Source: Sulfitobacter sp. (GTDB lineage Bacteria; Pseudomonadota; Alphaproteobacteria; Rhodobacterales; Rhodobacteraceae). Taken from it: DNA of 9,678 bases. Numbering within the stretch: the first letter of the stretch is position 1; every line of letters begins with the position of its first letter. The translations under genes were made by a program, and so were the position numbers. The stretch spans positions 1-9,678 of the forward strand of contig JAGXHD010000179.1 of assembly GCA_024636395.1 (NCBI GenBank), read 5' to 3'. Positions 1 through 7,598 of the stretch are shown one piece after another. The notes under the pieces are model-generated. The model did not search any database. It was not told the DNA's origin and saw only the letters and a list, made by a program, of their open reading frames with translations.

Positions 1-1353
1 GCCCTGCACTTCCGGCACCTGCCGCAGAGTCCAGCGGATAAACGATCCGTCCGTATCCGTCACCATGCGGCGCACCAGCACGACGTCACCCACCTCGACT
101 AGATCGCCGCGCGACCCAAGGTTGCCATCTGATTTGCGCGCACGCGCCCATTCCATATCCGCAGGCGAGACCCAGTTGCCGCCCTCTTCGTCTTCGACGC
201 TCTCGATACCCAGTCGCGCGCCCTGCCCACTCACTTCGAGCACGACGGCGGGAAACCATTGCGTCTCCAGCATGATGTCCCGCGGAACGCGCAGCGCGGC
301 GAGCGCCTCGCGCCATGTCGCCTCGTCCACCAGCGCCTCCGCCGGCAGTGTCTCGCCCGTGCCGCGCCACACGCCGCGCCCACGGTCAAAGGCTTCCAGC
401 TCTCGGCGCAGCGCGTCGGCCGCAATCGGCTGCATCTCATTGTCGATGGTCGCCCGCACGGTCAAACCACCGGTAAAGAATTCGCCCTCGCCAAAGTTTT
501 CAGACAGCTGGCGGCGAATCTCGTCGGTGAAATAATCACGCGGCGGCAGATCAATCTTGAAGCTCTCGAAATCACCGTTCTGCACCGAGCGCAGGGGCAT
601 GTCGCGCTCACTCTGGTAGACAGCCTCGGTCAGGAAGCCATTTTCCTTCATCTCCCGCAGCACGAAATTGCGACGTGCCATCAGCCGGTCCTTACGCCGC
701 ACCGGATGGTAATCTGACGGCGCTTTAGGCAGGCTCGCCAGCGTCGCGGCCTCGTGGGGCGCAAGCTCGCTCAGCGTCTTGTTGAAATAGGTCTGGCTAG
801 CCGCCGCTACGCCATAACTGTTTTGTCCAAGGAAAATCTCGTTGAGATAAAGCTCGAGGATCTTTTCTTTGTCCAGCGTCTCCTCAAGGCGCGCGGCGAG
901 GATGATTTCCTTGATCTTCCGCTCGGCCCGGCGATCGCCCGACAGCAGGAAGTTCTTCATCACCTGCTGGGTGATCGTAGAGGCCCCGCGCACGTCCTGA
1001 CCACGCGATTTGACCGCATCAACAGCCGCCGCGCCGATCCCCCGCAGATCATAGCCGTCATGCTCATAGAAATTCTTGTCCTCGGCGGAGATAAATGCCT
1101 GCTTGACCAGATCCGGGATCGTGTTGGCGGGCGCGAACAAGCGCCGCTCCTTTGCGAATTCATCAATCAGGCGGCCCTGCCCCGAATAGATCCGGCTAAT
1201 CGTGGGCGGCGTGTATTGCGCAAGAGATTCGTGGCTCGGCAGATCACGGCCACACATCCAGAACACCGCACCAACGGTCAGGGCAACCATGCCCACAGAC
1301 ATGGTGAGGGTGGTGAAAATACCCCCGAAGAACGATAGGATCACCCTGAACAC
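1..1353 (-). CDS. mrcA: Penicillin-binding protein 1A, N-terminal part (3' end beyond left edge)
   Basis: Bifunctional class A PBP of the inner membrane: polymerises lipid II into glycan strands and cross-links stem peptides. My minus-strand translation is open for 451 codons to the window edge. Residues about 3-32 form one N-terminal membrane anchor. The GT51 transglycosylase domain follows: SAEDKNFYEHDG (catalytic Glu about 91), GASTITQQVMKNF (123-135), RKIKEIILA (second conserved Glu about 149) and LELYLNEIFLG (167-176). Residues about 320-451 match the OB-like insert usual in proteobacterial PBP1A. The transpeptidase domain with its SxxK serine lies outside the window, so its integrity cannot be judged. 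The start is GTG, with AAGGAG 9 bases upstream and a stop before any other ATG, GTG or TTG in frame. A promoter lies just upstream. The amidase gene precedes it on the same strand. Confidence 0.95.
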   Translation of the reverse strand, partial: MFRVILSFFGGIFTTLTMSVGMVALTVGAVFWMCGRDLPSHESLAQYTPPTISRIYSGQGRLIDEFAKERRLFAPANTIPDLVKQAFISAEDKNFYEHDGYDLRGIGAAAVDAVKSRGQDVRGASTITQQVMKNFLLSGDRRAERKIKEIILAARLEETLDKEKILELYLNEIFLGQNSYGVAAASQTYFNKTLSELAPHEAATLASLPKAPSDYHPVRRKDRLMARRNFVLREMKENGFLTEAVYQSERDMPLRSVQNGDFESFKIDLPPRDYFTDEIRRQLSENFGEGEFFTGGLTVRATIDNEMQPIAADALRRELEAFDRGRGVWRGTGETLPAEALVDEATWREALAALRVPRDIMLETQWFPAVVLEVSGQGARLGIESVEDEEGGNWVSPADMEWARARKSDGNLGSRGDLVEVGDVVLVRRMVTDTDGSFIRWTLRQVPEVQG

Positions 1354-1362
1354 GCGCGACAG

Positions 1363-1368
1363 CTCCTT
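1363..1368 (-). promoter_or_regulatory. Ribosome binding site deciding the GTG start of mrcA
   Basis: AAGGAG on the minus strand, 9 bases before the GTG at 1353-1351. There is no ATG start codon nearby in frame, so this site is the main support for the GTG start. Confidence 0.75.
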
Positions 1369-1391
1369 AAATGGCTGTTTGAATTGACCAG

Positions 1392-1420
1392 TGTATACGC
1401 CTGCTGACCGGAATGGTCAA
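1392..1420 (-). promoter_or_regulatory. Putative sigma70-type promoter of mrcA
   Basis: On the minus strand, TTGACC (1420-1415), a 17-base spacer, then TATACA (1397-1392). The -35 matches the TTGACA consensus at 5 of 6 and the -10 keeps TATA at ideal spacing. Transcription would start near 1385, leaving a leader of about 30 bases before the GTG. It lies in the 130-base gap after the amidase stop, so mrcA can probably be transcribed independently of the amidase. Confidence 0.6.
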
Positions 1421-1483
1421 AAGGCAAGCGGTGCCGACGGGGGCGAAATACCGCCTAGAATCAGCTCTTTTGGGGTGCTGGCG

Positions 1484-2698
1484 CTATTGCCGCACCAAGG
1501 TCGCCCGCGCTGCATCTTCGTCGCGCCATTTCAGCAAGGAGCGCGCCATGCCCTCCGCCATCCCCTGCCGCCAGATCGGATCGCCGATATTGGCCAGATC
1601 ACGCTTTGAACTGAGAAAACCAATCTCGACCAGAACCGACGGGATATCGGCGGATTTGAGTACCGAAAATCCTGCCTCGCGCAGGGGCCGGTTGTTCATC
1701 GGGCCGCCCGCTGCCGCCATTCCTTCCGCCAGCGTCATCGCCAGTGCGGCGGAGCGCGGACCAGTCTCCTGCCGCGCCAGATCCAGCAATACCTGTGCAA
1801 CCTGATCGTCCGATCCGGTCAGGTCAGCTCCCGCGATAATGTCGGAGCGGTTGTGCCGTGCGGCCAGATGCTCGGTCGCAGTATCGCTGGCCTCGTCCGA
1901 CAGGGTGTAAACCGTCGCCCCCCGCGCCCCGCCCTGGCTCAAACTGTCGGCATGCAAAGAGATGAACAAATCCGCATGGGCCCGGTGCGCAATTGCCACA
2001 CGGCTCTGAAGCGAGACAAACACATCGTCATCGCGCGTCAACACCACCTCGACACCCGCCCGCCGTAGGACTTCGGCAAGCGTCCGCGCAAAGCTGAGCA
2101 TCAGCTCCTTTTCGTTCAATCCCTCGTTCTCAGCGCCCGGATCGATGCCGCCATGGCCGGGATCGAGCACCACCGTAAATCTGTCCGCCCCCTCACGCGG
2201 CGGAGGAGCCGCACGCAAAAACGCAGGCGTCCAGTTTGGGTCCACGGGCGCGCCGGAAGCCGTGGCAAACACTTCCGCCTCAACCGCTTCGAGCGTGATC
2301 TGCAGCGTCGCGCGTCCGGTGTCAGGATCCACGGGCATGCCGATCTCGCGCGGCAACATCGGCTCCCCCAGATCCACCACCATGCGCGACCATCCTGGCT
2401 GGAATGCGCCAAAGCGCATCGCGGACACGCGCCCGCCTTCGCCCAGCAGATCATCGGCGCGCAGACCGTCAAAATCCACTTCGCGAAAATCCACCACCAG
2501 CCGCGCCGGTGCATCGAGCGTAAACACCCTGAAGGGCACCCCTTGGCTCAGACGCAGCGTGATATCGGTGCGCCCGAACCAGCCATCGGCCACGGTGCTC
2601 GCCTCGGGATCGACCCGCGCAAGCGCCGAAAGCTCTTGAGACATCACATGAGGAGCGACCCATAAGGCAATGATAAGGCTTATTAAAAATTTCTTCAT
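1484..2698 (-). CDS. Periplasmic N-acetylmuramoyl-L-alanine amidase (AMIN + Amidase_3, AmiC-like)
   Basis: Zinc enzyme cleaving the bond between N-acetylmuramic acid and L-alanine in peptidoglycan, as in daughter-cell separation. The product has 404 residues. A signal peptide (MKKFLISLIIALWVAPHVMS) is followed by an AMIN domain (about 40-140, peptidoglycan/septum targeting). After a proline-rich linker comes Amidase_3 (about 174-392). Visible zinc ligands are His182 in LDPGHGG, Glu196 in LNEKEL and His249 in SLHAD; the catalytic Glu358 is in VEIGFLS. All key residues are present, so it should be active. I chose ATG 2698 over an in-frame GTG at 2713 because GGAG lies 5 bases before it and it gives a clean signal peptide. 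It ends 130 bases before mrcA and begins 76 bases after the aminotransferase stop. The lack of a LytM-type activator nearby means regulation cannot be read from context. Confidence 0.95.
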   Translation of the reverse strand: MKKFLISLIIALWVAPHVMSQELSALARVDPEASTVADGWFGRTDITLRLSQGVPFRVFTLDAPARLVVDFREVDFDGLRADDLLGEGGRVSAMRFGAFQPGWSRMVVDLGEPMLPREIGMPVDPDTGRATLQITLEAVEAEVFATASGAPVDPNWTPAFLRAAPPPREGADRFTVVLDPGHGGIDPGAENEGLNEKELMLSFARTLAEVLRRAGVEVVLTRDDDVFVSLQSRVAIAHRAHADLFISLHADSLSQGGARGATVYTLSDEASDTATEHLAARHNRSDIIAGADLTGSDDQVAQVLLDLARQETGPRSAALAMTLAEGMAAAGGPMNNRPLREAGFSVLKSADIPSVLVEIGFLSSKRDLANIGDPIWRQGMAEGMARSLLKWRDEDAARATLVRQ

Positions 2699-2703
2699 GA
2701 CTG

Positions 2704-2707
2704 CTCC
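2704..2707 (-). promoter_or_regulatory. Ribosome binding site deciding the amidase start
   Basis: GGAG on the minus strand, 5 bases before ATG 2698. It lies within the alternative GTG-initiated reading (2713), which it therefore argues against. Confidence 0.6.
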
Positions 2708-2774
2708 GGCCACCCGTTTATATGTGGCGCTTTGAGCGTATCATAGCATCCGTGCCCCGCCCCGGTCCAGCAGA

Positions 2775-3917
2775 TCAGCGTGCTTGCATGAATGTCGCGA
2801 GCCGCAGCAGCCCCTCCCGGATATCATCGGTGCTGCGCGCATAGGAAAACCGCAATGTCTTATGCCCGCGGGCGGGATCAAAATCGAGGCCCGGCGTCAC
2901 CGCCACCCCCGCTTTTTCCAGAATCTCCGCTGCCAGCGCACGGCTGTCATTGGTGATCGCGCTCACGTCAGCATAGACGTAAAACCCGCCGTCGGGCGGC
3001 GCGATCCGATCAAAGCCTGCGAGCGGCAGCCCCTCCAGCATCAGCGCGCGGTTGGCGCGGTAGACGTCCATATTTGCCTCAAGCTCATCCGTGCAGTCCA
3101 TCGCCGCAAGCGCTGCCACATGACTGGCGTGGGGCGCACAGATAAACATATTCTGTGCAATCCGCTCCACCACACGCACCTGCGCCTCAGGCACAACCAT
3201 CCAGCCCACACGCCAGCCCGTCATGCTGAAATATTTGGAAAAACTGTTGATTACATAGCATTCATCGGTGATTTCCAGCGCTGTCACGGCCTTCTTCTCA
3301 TACTCGATCCCGTGGTAGATCTCGTCGGAAATAAACGAAGCGCCCGTGTCGTCGCACGCCTCGATCAAGGCGCCCATCGCCGCGCGGTCGAGCATCGTAC
3401 CGGTCGGATTGGCGGGCGAGGCCACCAGCAGCCCGCGCAAATCCATCCCCGCAAAATCGGCATGCACAGGCTGGTATCTGTTCTCTTCCGCTGTAGGCAG
3501 ATCCACCGGAACCATCCCCAGAGCGCCTAAAATCTGGCGGTAGCTGGGATAGCCCGGCGCGCCGATGCCGACACGGTCGCCGCTGTCGAAAAGGGCCGTG
3601 AACGCGAGGATGAACCCCGCCGAGGATCCCGACGTGATCACGACGCGTGCGGGATCGAGATCGACGCCGTACCAGTCGCCGTACATCCGCGCGATCCGCT
3701 GGCGCAATGCGGGCAGCCCCAGCGCCACGGTATAACCCAGCGGCCCCTCCTGCATCGCCGCACTCAGCGCCCGAGCGGCTCCCGAGGGTGCCCCCGTACC
3801 GGGCTGGCCTACCTCCATATGGATGATGTGGCGCCCGGCGGCTTCCGCTGCACTTGCGGCCTGCATGACGTCCATCACAATAAAGGGATCGACGCGTGAC
3901 CTACTTGAATTCCGCAT
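2775..3917 (-). CDS. Class I/II pyridoxal-phosphate aminotransferase
   Basis: Fold-type I PLP enzyme moving an amino group between an amino acid and a 2-oxo acid in the cytoplasm; the exact substrate is not readable. The 380 residues are a normal full length. Visible motifs: substrate-side GQPGTGAP (37-44), VVITSGSSAGF (92-102, cofactor phosphate region), SPANPTGT (167-174), SDEIYHG (197-203; Asp contacts the pyridine nitrogen and Tyr its oxygen), SFSKYFSMTGWRVGW (225-239, Lys228 forming the Schiff base) and the C-terminal LRFSYARS, whose Arg binds the substrate carboxylate. AGGAG lies 7 bases before the ATG. It is divergent from the DsbA-like gene (167 bases between starts) and upstream of the amidase on the same strand (76-base gap), so co-transcription is possible. 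A role in aspartate- or aromatic-type transamination is a family-level guess only. Confidence 0.94.
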   Translation of the reverse strand: MRNSSRSRVDPFIVMDVMQAASAAEAAGRHIIHMEVGQPGTGAPSGAARALSAAMQEGPLGYTVALGLPALRQRIARMYGDWYGVDLDPARVVITSGSSAGFILAFTALFDSGDRVGIGAPGYPSYRQILGALGMVPVDLPTAEENRYQPVHADFAGMDLRGLLVASPANPTGTMLDRAAMGALIEACDDTGASFISDEIYHGIEYEKKAVTALEITDECYVINSFSKYFSMTGWRVGWMVVPEAQVRVVERIAQNMFICAPHASHVAALAAMDCTDELEANMDVYRANRALMLEGLPLAGFDRIAPPDGGFYVYADVSAITNDSRALAAEILEKAGVAVTPGLDFDPARGHKTLRFSYARSTDDIREGLLRLATFMQAR

Positions 3918-3975
3918 GCTCTCGCTCCTAGACTGCTTTATGCGCTTTCACCCGATCCGCTTCACGCCGTCAAGA

Positions 3976-3990
3976 CCGGTGCACCACCGG
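3976..3990. repeat. Perfect inverted repeat CCGGTG-CAC-CACCGG in a divergent promoter region
   Basis: Two 6-base arms with a 3-base centre, located between the divergent aminotransferase and DsbA-like genes. A dyad of this size could be an operator or a small hairpin in the leader of either transcript. No regulator gene is adjacent, and no convincing -35/-10 pair was found beside it, so its role is open. Confidence 0.4.
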
Positions 3991-4084
3991 GGCGATGCGG
4001 CCCTTGGCAGCAGACCGTGGATGTGGTGATTGGCGGGTGACTCGAGAAAAATGCCAGACGCGCCGAAAAACGAAAGTGAAAGAT

Positions 4085-4828
4085 ATGAAACGCCTTATCA
4101 CCACCACCGCCCTGCTGGGCGCCCTCGCCACAGGCGCTTTTGCCCAAGATCTCACGCCCATGACGGAGGAGGAGCGCGCGCTCTTTCGCGCCGAAGTGCG
4201 GGCCTATCTGTTCGAGAACCCCGAAGTGATCATGCAGGCCGTCGAGATCCTGCAAAACCGCGAGGCCGAAAATCAGGAGCGCGCCGATTTCGATCTTGTG
4301 GCGCAAAACAGCACGTCGCTCTTTGACGACGGCTATTCCTTCGTGGGCGGCAACCCGGATGGGGATATCGTTCTCGTCGAGTTCCTCGATTACCGCTGCG
4401 GCTATTGCAAACGCGCGCATGGCGAAGTGGCGGAATTGCTCGAGAGTGATGGCAACATCAAATGGATCGTGAAAGAACTGCCGATCCTCGGCGATGCATC
4501 CGTGCTCGCCTCGCGTTTCGCGGTCGCGGTCAAGCAGGTTTCGGGCGGGGACAGCTATGAGGCGATCGGCACTGCTTTAATGGATTTCAAGGGTGATATC
4601 ACCCTGCCCTCCCTGCGCCGTCTGGGCAATACATTCGGGCTCGACATGCCCGCGATTGAGGCCCGGATGGACAGCGACGCGGTCACAGCCGAGATCGTGC
4701 AAACCCGCGCGCTCGCCGATGCGCTGCAAATCTCCGGCACGCCGACTTTTGTGATGCAGGACGAGCTGTTGCGCGGCTACCTGCCGCTCGAGCAGATGCA
4801 GGCCCTCGTCGAAGACAAACGCGGCTGA
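4085..4828 (+). CDS. Exported DsbA/ScsC-family thiol:disulfide oxidoreductase
   Basis: Periplasmic thioredoxin-fold protein that makes or shuffles disulfides in exported proteins. The product has 247 residues. The signal peptide ends at AFA (20), with cleavage before QD. A charged helical N-terminal region (about 24-68), as in ScsC-like DsbA proteins, precedes the thioredoxin core. The core has the active site EFLDYRCGYCKRAHG (99-113, Cys105-Gly-Tyr-Cys108) and the cis-proline loop SGTPTF (217-222). I chose ATG 4085 because longer readings add 30 charged residues before the signal peptide; its Shine-Dalgarno is weak (only AAAG-type purines). The stop TGA at 4826-4828 shares a base with the ATG of the next gene, so the two are probably translationally coupled. 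It is divergent from the aminotransferase. Whether it oxidises or isomerises cannot be told from sequence alone. Confidence 0.94.
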   Translation: MKRLITTTALLGALATGAFAQDLTPMTEEERALFRAEVRAYLFENPEVIMQAVEILQNREAENQERADFDLVAQNSTSLFDDGYSFVGGNPDGDIVLVEFLDYRCGYCKRAHGEVAELLESDGNIKWIVKELPILGDASVLASRFAVAVKQVSGGDSYEAIGTALMDFKGDITLPSLRRLGNTFGLDMPAIEARMDSDAVTAEIVQTRALADALQISGTPTFVMQDELLRGYLPLEQMQALVEDKRG

Positions 4829-5670
4829 TGTGGCGTGCGCTGGCGGCGGCGCTGGCACTGGTGCTTTCTGTGGCCCCTGCCACAGCGCAAAGCTCTGAGT
4901 CCCAATTCAACGGGCGCGCGCTCATCCTCACGGACGGGCGCGCGGACGCAGGCACACCCGCACCGCTGCTCATCGTGCTCCACGGGCTAACAGGCACCGC
5001 CGGAATCATGCAGCGCAAAACCGGCTTCGATGCACTGGCTCAACGCCACGGTTTTGTCGTGGCATATCCCAATGGCATCGGGCGACGTTGGCGCGATGCG
5101 TCTGGTTCCCGCGATGTGGCCTACCTCACCGCGCTGATCGACAGCCTCACGGCAAATCTCGGGACCGATCCCGCCCATGTCTATCTCGCGGGCTATTCCA
5201 ACGGCGGCTCAATGGCGCTGCGCCTCGCCTGCTCCACGCCTGCGCGCCTGCGCGCCATCGCGGTGGTCGCCATGACCCAGCCGCGCGGCAGCGATTGTGT
5301 CGGCACAGCTCCCCTGCCAGCACTATTCATCCACGGTGCCCTCGATCCCATCGTGCCTGTTGAAGGCCTGCCCGCCCGCCGCACGTTTCCGGGCTTACAC
5401 TCCATACAGGACACCCTCAGGCTCTGGTCGCGCCGCAACCGCTGTGCGGGCACCGCCCCGGCGCAGGTTTTCGATCAGATCCCAGGTCCCGATGCCGCGC
5501 AGATCACCCGCTACACGGGCTGTGCCGCACCGCTTTCATCGGTCAATCTCACAGGTCAGGGCCACAACTGGCCCGGTGCTGCCCCCCGCCTCACGTTCCT
5601 GCTCGGCCCCGCCAGCCGGGAGGTGGACGCGGGTCCGTTCATCTGGCAGTTCTTCTCACGCCTCAATTAG
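4828..5670 (+). CDS. Secreted LpqC/PHB-depolymerase-type esterase (alpha/beta hydrolase)
   Basis: Carboxylester hydrolase of the poly(3-hydroxybutyrate) depolymerase/feruloyl esterase superfamily (COG3509-like), exported to periplasm or medium. The product has 280 residues. The signal peptide ends ATA-Q (about 20). The core has VLHGLTGT (50-57, oxyanion side), AYPNG (79-83) and the nucleophile elbow AGYSNGG (121-127, Ser124). The acid is in HGALDPIVP (Asp173) and the base in GQGHNWPG (His246), so the full triad is present. Four cysteines remain in the mature protein (135, 157, 206, 232), suggesting two disulfides. The start ATG overlaps the DsbA-like stop (TGATG), fitting a model in which the oxidoreductase folds this enzyme; that is inference. 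It ends 2 bases from the convergent glycosyltransferase. The true substrate could be a polyester or acylated plant material. Confidence 0.9.
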   Translation: MWRALAAALALVLSVAPATAQSSESQFNGRALILTDGRADAGTPAPLLIVLHGLTGTAGIMQRKTGFDALAQRHGFVVAYPNGIGRRWRDASGSRDVAYLTALIDSLTANLGTDPAHVYLAGYSNGGSMALRLACSTPARLRAIAVVAMTQPRGSDCVGTAPLPALFIHGALDPIVPVEGLPARRTFPGLHSIQDTLRLWSRRNRCAGTAPAQVFDQIPGPDAAQITRYTGCAAPLSSVNLTGQGHNWPGAAPRLTFLLGPASREVDAGPFIWQFFSRLN

Positions 5671-5675
5671 CGCTA
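5668..5675. other. Convergent stop codons forming the palindrome TAGCGCTA
   Basis: The plus-strand esterase ends with TAG at 5668-5670 and the minus-strand glycosyltransferase with TAG at 5675-5673. Only CG lies between. No terminator fits between the genes, so each transcript must end inside the other gene and antisense overlap is expected. Confidence 0.9.
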
Positions 5676-6545
5676 GATCACTCCGTTGAACCGCTCCGGC
5701 AGCAGATATTGAGTGTCGTATTTGGGCCGGTTGAACTCAAAAAGCCCGGTATCGCCGCGCGCCTTGAACGAGCGGTGCATGCGCTTGCGAATGGTCCCGA
5801 GGTCAAAGCCCTCCTCGAGCTTGAGCTGAGCGAACCGCTCGAACACCGCGCGGTCCTCCCCGCGCGCCTCGCCAAACCAGTGCCGCCCGATCGCCGTGCC
5901 CTTGATGTCGTCGCCCATCTCGCGGGTCACGGCATTGCGGCGGTCCATCGCGTGCGCATATTGCGCGAAATCACAAAACTTGATGTGCATCAGGTACAGA
6001 TCATCGGGCGCATGCAGCTTGGCGTATTGCGAGAAATGCCCCCCGCGCGAGACTTTGACAGGCGCCGAAATGATGCAGGGTTTTGAATAATGTGGCGCGG
6101 GGCGCACGTGGCGGCGTGGGCCGATGATCTTGTCGATGATCGCCTCGGGCTCGAGGTCGATACGGTGGATCACCTCCAGCCCCAGCGGCGTCAGCACGCG
6201 CTTGTCCGATGCTTTCTCGAGATACTCCAAAAGATTGACGCCTGACGCAGGGTCCACCACAACCAGCTCGTCCACATCGCCGACAATCACGTGGCGGTAA
6301 TAGCGGCGCAGCCCACCCAACAGATTGTTCAGCAGCGACCAGCGCTTGACGTCGAAATTCTTGTGTGGATCGCCGGGGATGCCGATGATGTTGCAGCCCG
6401 CCGCGAGCTCTGCCACCTCCGCACCATAACCGTGGTTGATGACATAGCAGTTCTGGCGCCCGAACATCTCGCCGTAATGCGCCAGCCACGCCCGCAGAAA
6501 AAACGCATCGTCGCGCACCATGGTGATCGCTGCTACTGTCTGCAT
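5673..6545 (-). CDS. Family 2 glycosyltransferase (Glyco_tranf_2_4 type)
   Basis: GT-A-fold enzyme that probably transfers a sugar from a nucleotide donor onto a cell-surface or exported glycan; donor and acceptor are unknown. The product has 290 residues. It opens with the family's typical AAITMVRDDAFFLRAWLAHY (5-24). The nucleotide/metal motif VIVGDVDELVVV is at 86-97 (Asp90-Val-Asp92), and conserved KRWSLLNNLL lies at 67-76. There is no signal peptide or membrane helix, so it is cytosolic or peripheral. I chose ATG 6545 because AAGGA lies 6 bases upstream (6556-6552) and the domain starts immediately after. An open reading extends 145 codons further upstream but is low-complexity antisense to the next gene. 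It is divergent from the sulfotransferase-like gene and convergent with the esterase. Confidence 0.88.
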   Translation of the reverse strand: MQTVAAITMVRDDAFFLRAWLAHYGEMFGRQNCYVINHGYGAEVAELAAGCNIIGIPGDPHKNFDVKRWSLLNNLLGGLRRYYRHVIVGDVDELVVVDPASGVNLLEYLEKASDKRVLTPLGLEVIHRIDLEPEAIIDKIIGPRRHVRPAPHYSKPCIISAPVKVSRGGHFSQYAKLHAPDDLYLMHIKFCDFAQYAHAMDRRNAVTREMGDDIKGTAIGRHWFGEARGEDRAVFERFAQLKLEEGFDLGTIRKRMHRSFKARGDTGLFEFNRPKYDTQYLLPERFNGVI

Positions 6546-6623
6546 GCCTCTTCCTTCTTTTCTTTTCCCGCGCGATTGCTCACACTGCGGGTTCGAGATG
6601 CAGTAAGCCGCGAGAGATGCAAA
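6546..6623. promoter_or_regulatory. 78-base divergent promoter region of the glycosyltransferase and sulfotransferase-like genes
   Basis: Both genes must start transcription in or near this gap. Next to the glycosyltransferase there is a pyrimidine-rich tract (purine-rich on its mRNA) containing its ribosome binding site. I found only weak -35/-10 candidates, e.g. TTGCTC-N17-TGCAGT on the plus strand, and no clear operator. Confidence 0.4.
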
Positions 6624-7427
6624 ATGACAATGGCACACGCGCCCCGGACCGCTGAATTTGCCGATGTCTGCGCCGGGATGGCTACGGATATGCAGCGCAC
6701 CGGCTGGCACATTCACAAGGCCAGCGATGCGCCCGTTGACCGGTTTCAGGTGCTTGGGGAGCGGGGCTGCGGCACCAATGTGATCCGCAAGATCGTGAAC
6801 GAATCCCTCCAGCTGCGCAAAACCGAGGCGCTCGGCTGGAAGCACGGATTTCCCGCCATGATCGCCTGCCCGCCGACCTTCCTGACCATCGTCGCGGTCC
6901 GCAATCCGCAAAGCTGGGCACATTCGCTCTACAAACGCCCTTGGCATGCCTCCCCGGCTGTGCAAGCGCTGAGCTTTCACGACTTTCTACGCAGCCCTTG
7001 GGAATCGCAAGTCGACCGGATCGGCTATTTCAACAACATCCCGCCCCGCCTGCTTCCGCAGGGATACGAGATGCAATGGGATCGTCATCCGATCACCGGC
7101 GTTCGCTTCGAGAATATCTTCGCCATGCGCAATCTCAAGCACCGCGCGCTCTTGGGCATGCGCGCACGCGGAGCGTCAGTGGTCTATGTCTCGCTCGAAG
7201 CCTTCACTGCCGCGCCGGAGGCCTTTCTGGCCGATCTGTCCGCACAGTTCGGCGTGGCAACCACCAAGCGCGGCTATGCCCCTGTCACGCGCCGCATGGG
7301 GAACCGCTGGACCCCCGCGATAAAGGATCGTGCGCCTGCACCGGACGCTTGGGATGCCACCGATACCGAGTGGATGCAAAGCCAGCTCGATCCCGAGATC
7401 GAAGCCACTTTGGGTTACGGCGCCTGA
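6624..7427 (+). CDS. Sulfotransferase-like P-loop protein
   Basis: Probably a PAPS-dependent sulfotransferase of the nucleotide-triphosphate-hydrolase-like fold. The product has 267 residues. FQVLGERGCGTNVIRK (41-56) resembles the 5'-phosphosulfate loop; VAVRNPQSWAHSLYKRPWH (91-109) resembles the 3'-phosphate-binding strand-helix with its Arg and Ser. VVYVSLEAF (187-195) fits a later core strand. There is no signal peptide or membrane segment. The start is uncertain: ATG 6624 or ATG 6630, both in frame and both with a weak GAGAG Shine-Dalgarno. The longer open reading back to 6291 is antisense to the glycosyltransferase and has no sulfotransferase character. Lying head to head with a glycosyltransferase, it may sulfate the same glycan. 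The family call rests on two motifs; another P-loop kinase-like role is possible. Confidence 0.65.
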   Translation: MTMAHAPRTAEFADVCAGMATDMQRTGWHIHKASDAPVDRFQVLGERGCGTNVIRKIVNESLQLRKTEALGWKHGFPAMIACPPTFLTIVAVRNPQSWAHSLYKRPWHASPAVQALSFHDFLRSPWESQVDRIGYFNNIPPRLLPQGYEMQWDRHPITGVRFENIFAMRNLKHRALLGMRARGASVVYVSLEAFTAAPEAFLADLSAQFGVATTKRGYAPVTRRMGNRWTPAIKDRAPAPDAWDATDTEWMQSQLDPEIEATLGYGA

Positions 7428-7474
7428 AGCGGCGCAGCGAAAGCCGCTTCCATACATCATTGTACCAGAATGCA

Positions 7475-7503
7475 AAAAGACCTCCCCGAGGGGAGGCCTT
7501 TTA
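7475..7503. terminator. Bidirectional hairpin terminator between the sulfotransferase-like gene and tRNA-Asp
   Basis: Arms CCTCCCC (7482-7488) and GGGGAGG (7491-7497) are extended by outer A:T and G:C pairs. T runs follow on both strands: TTTT on plus and TTTTT on minus. It sits 48 bases after the sulfotransferase-like stop and 10 bases beyond the tRNA 3' end, so it can serve both converging transcripts. Confidence 0.85.
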
Positions 7504-7512
7504 AAGCAGCAG

Positions 7513-7589
7513 TGGCGCGGTTGACGGGGCTCGAACCCGCGACCCTCGGCGTGACAGGCCGATACTCTAACCAACTGAGCTACAACCGC
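7513..7589 (-). tRNA. tRNA-Asp (anticodon GTC)
   Basis: 77 bases with encoded CCA (TGG at 7513-7515 on plus). The acceptor stem is GCGGTTG/CAACCGC with discriminator G, the usual identity base for Asp. The D arm is GCTC-AGTTGGTTA-GAGT. The anticodon stem TCGGC/GCCGA carries loop CTGTCAC, giving anticodon GTC. The T arm is GCGGG-TTCGAGC-CCCGT. All stems pair fully. It is transcribed toward the bidirectional terminator, with a candidate promoter about 40 bases upstream. Confidence 0.97.
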
Positions 7590-7598
7590 CTGCTGCAT

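Noticed and set aside
754..1338. 194-codon plus-strand frame
   Set aside because: It is the complement of the GT51 domain of mrcA, whose catalytic motifs are unmistakable on the minus strand.
3995..4084. Longer start of the DsbA-like gene adding 30 residues
   Set aside because: The extra residues are charged and would precede a textbook signal peptide; ATG 4085 gives a normal exported protein.
6291..6623. 111-codon N-terminal extension of the sulfotransferase-like gene
   Set aside because: It is antisense to the glycosyltransferase and lacks any motif; the fold motifs start after residue 40 of the shorter reading.
6546..6980. 145-codon N-terminal extension of the glycosyltransferase
   Set aside because: It is antisense to the sulfotransferase-like gene, has no family character, and a good ribosome binding site precedes ATG 6545.
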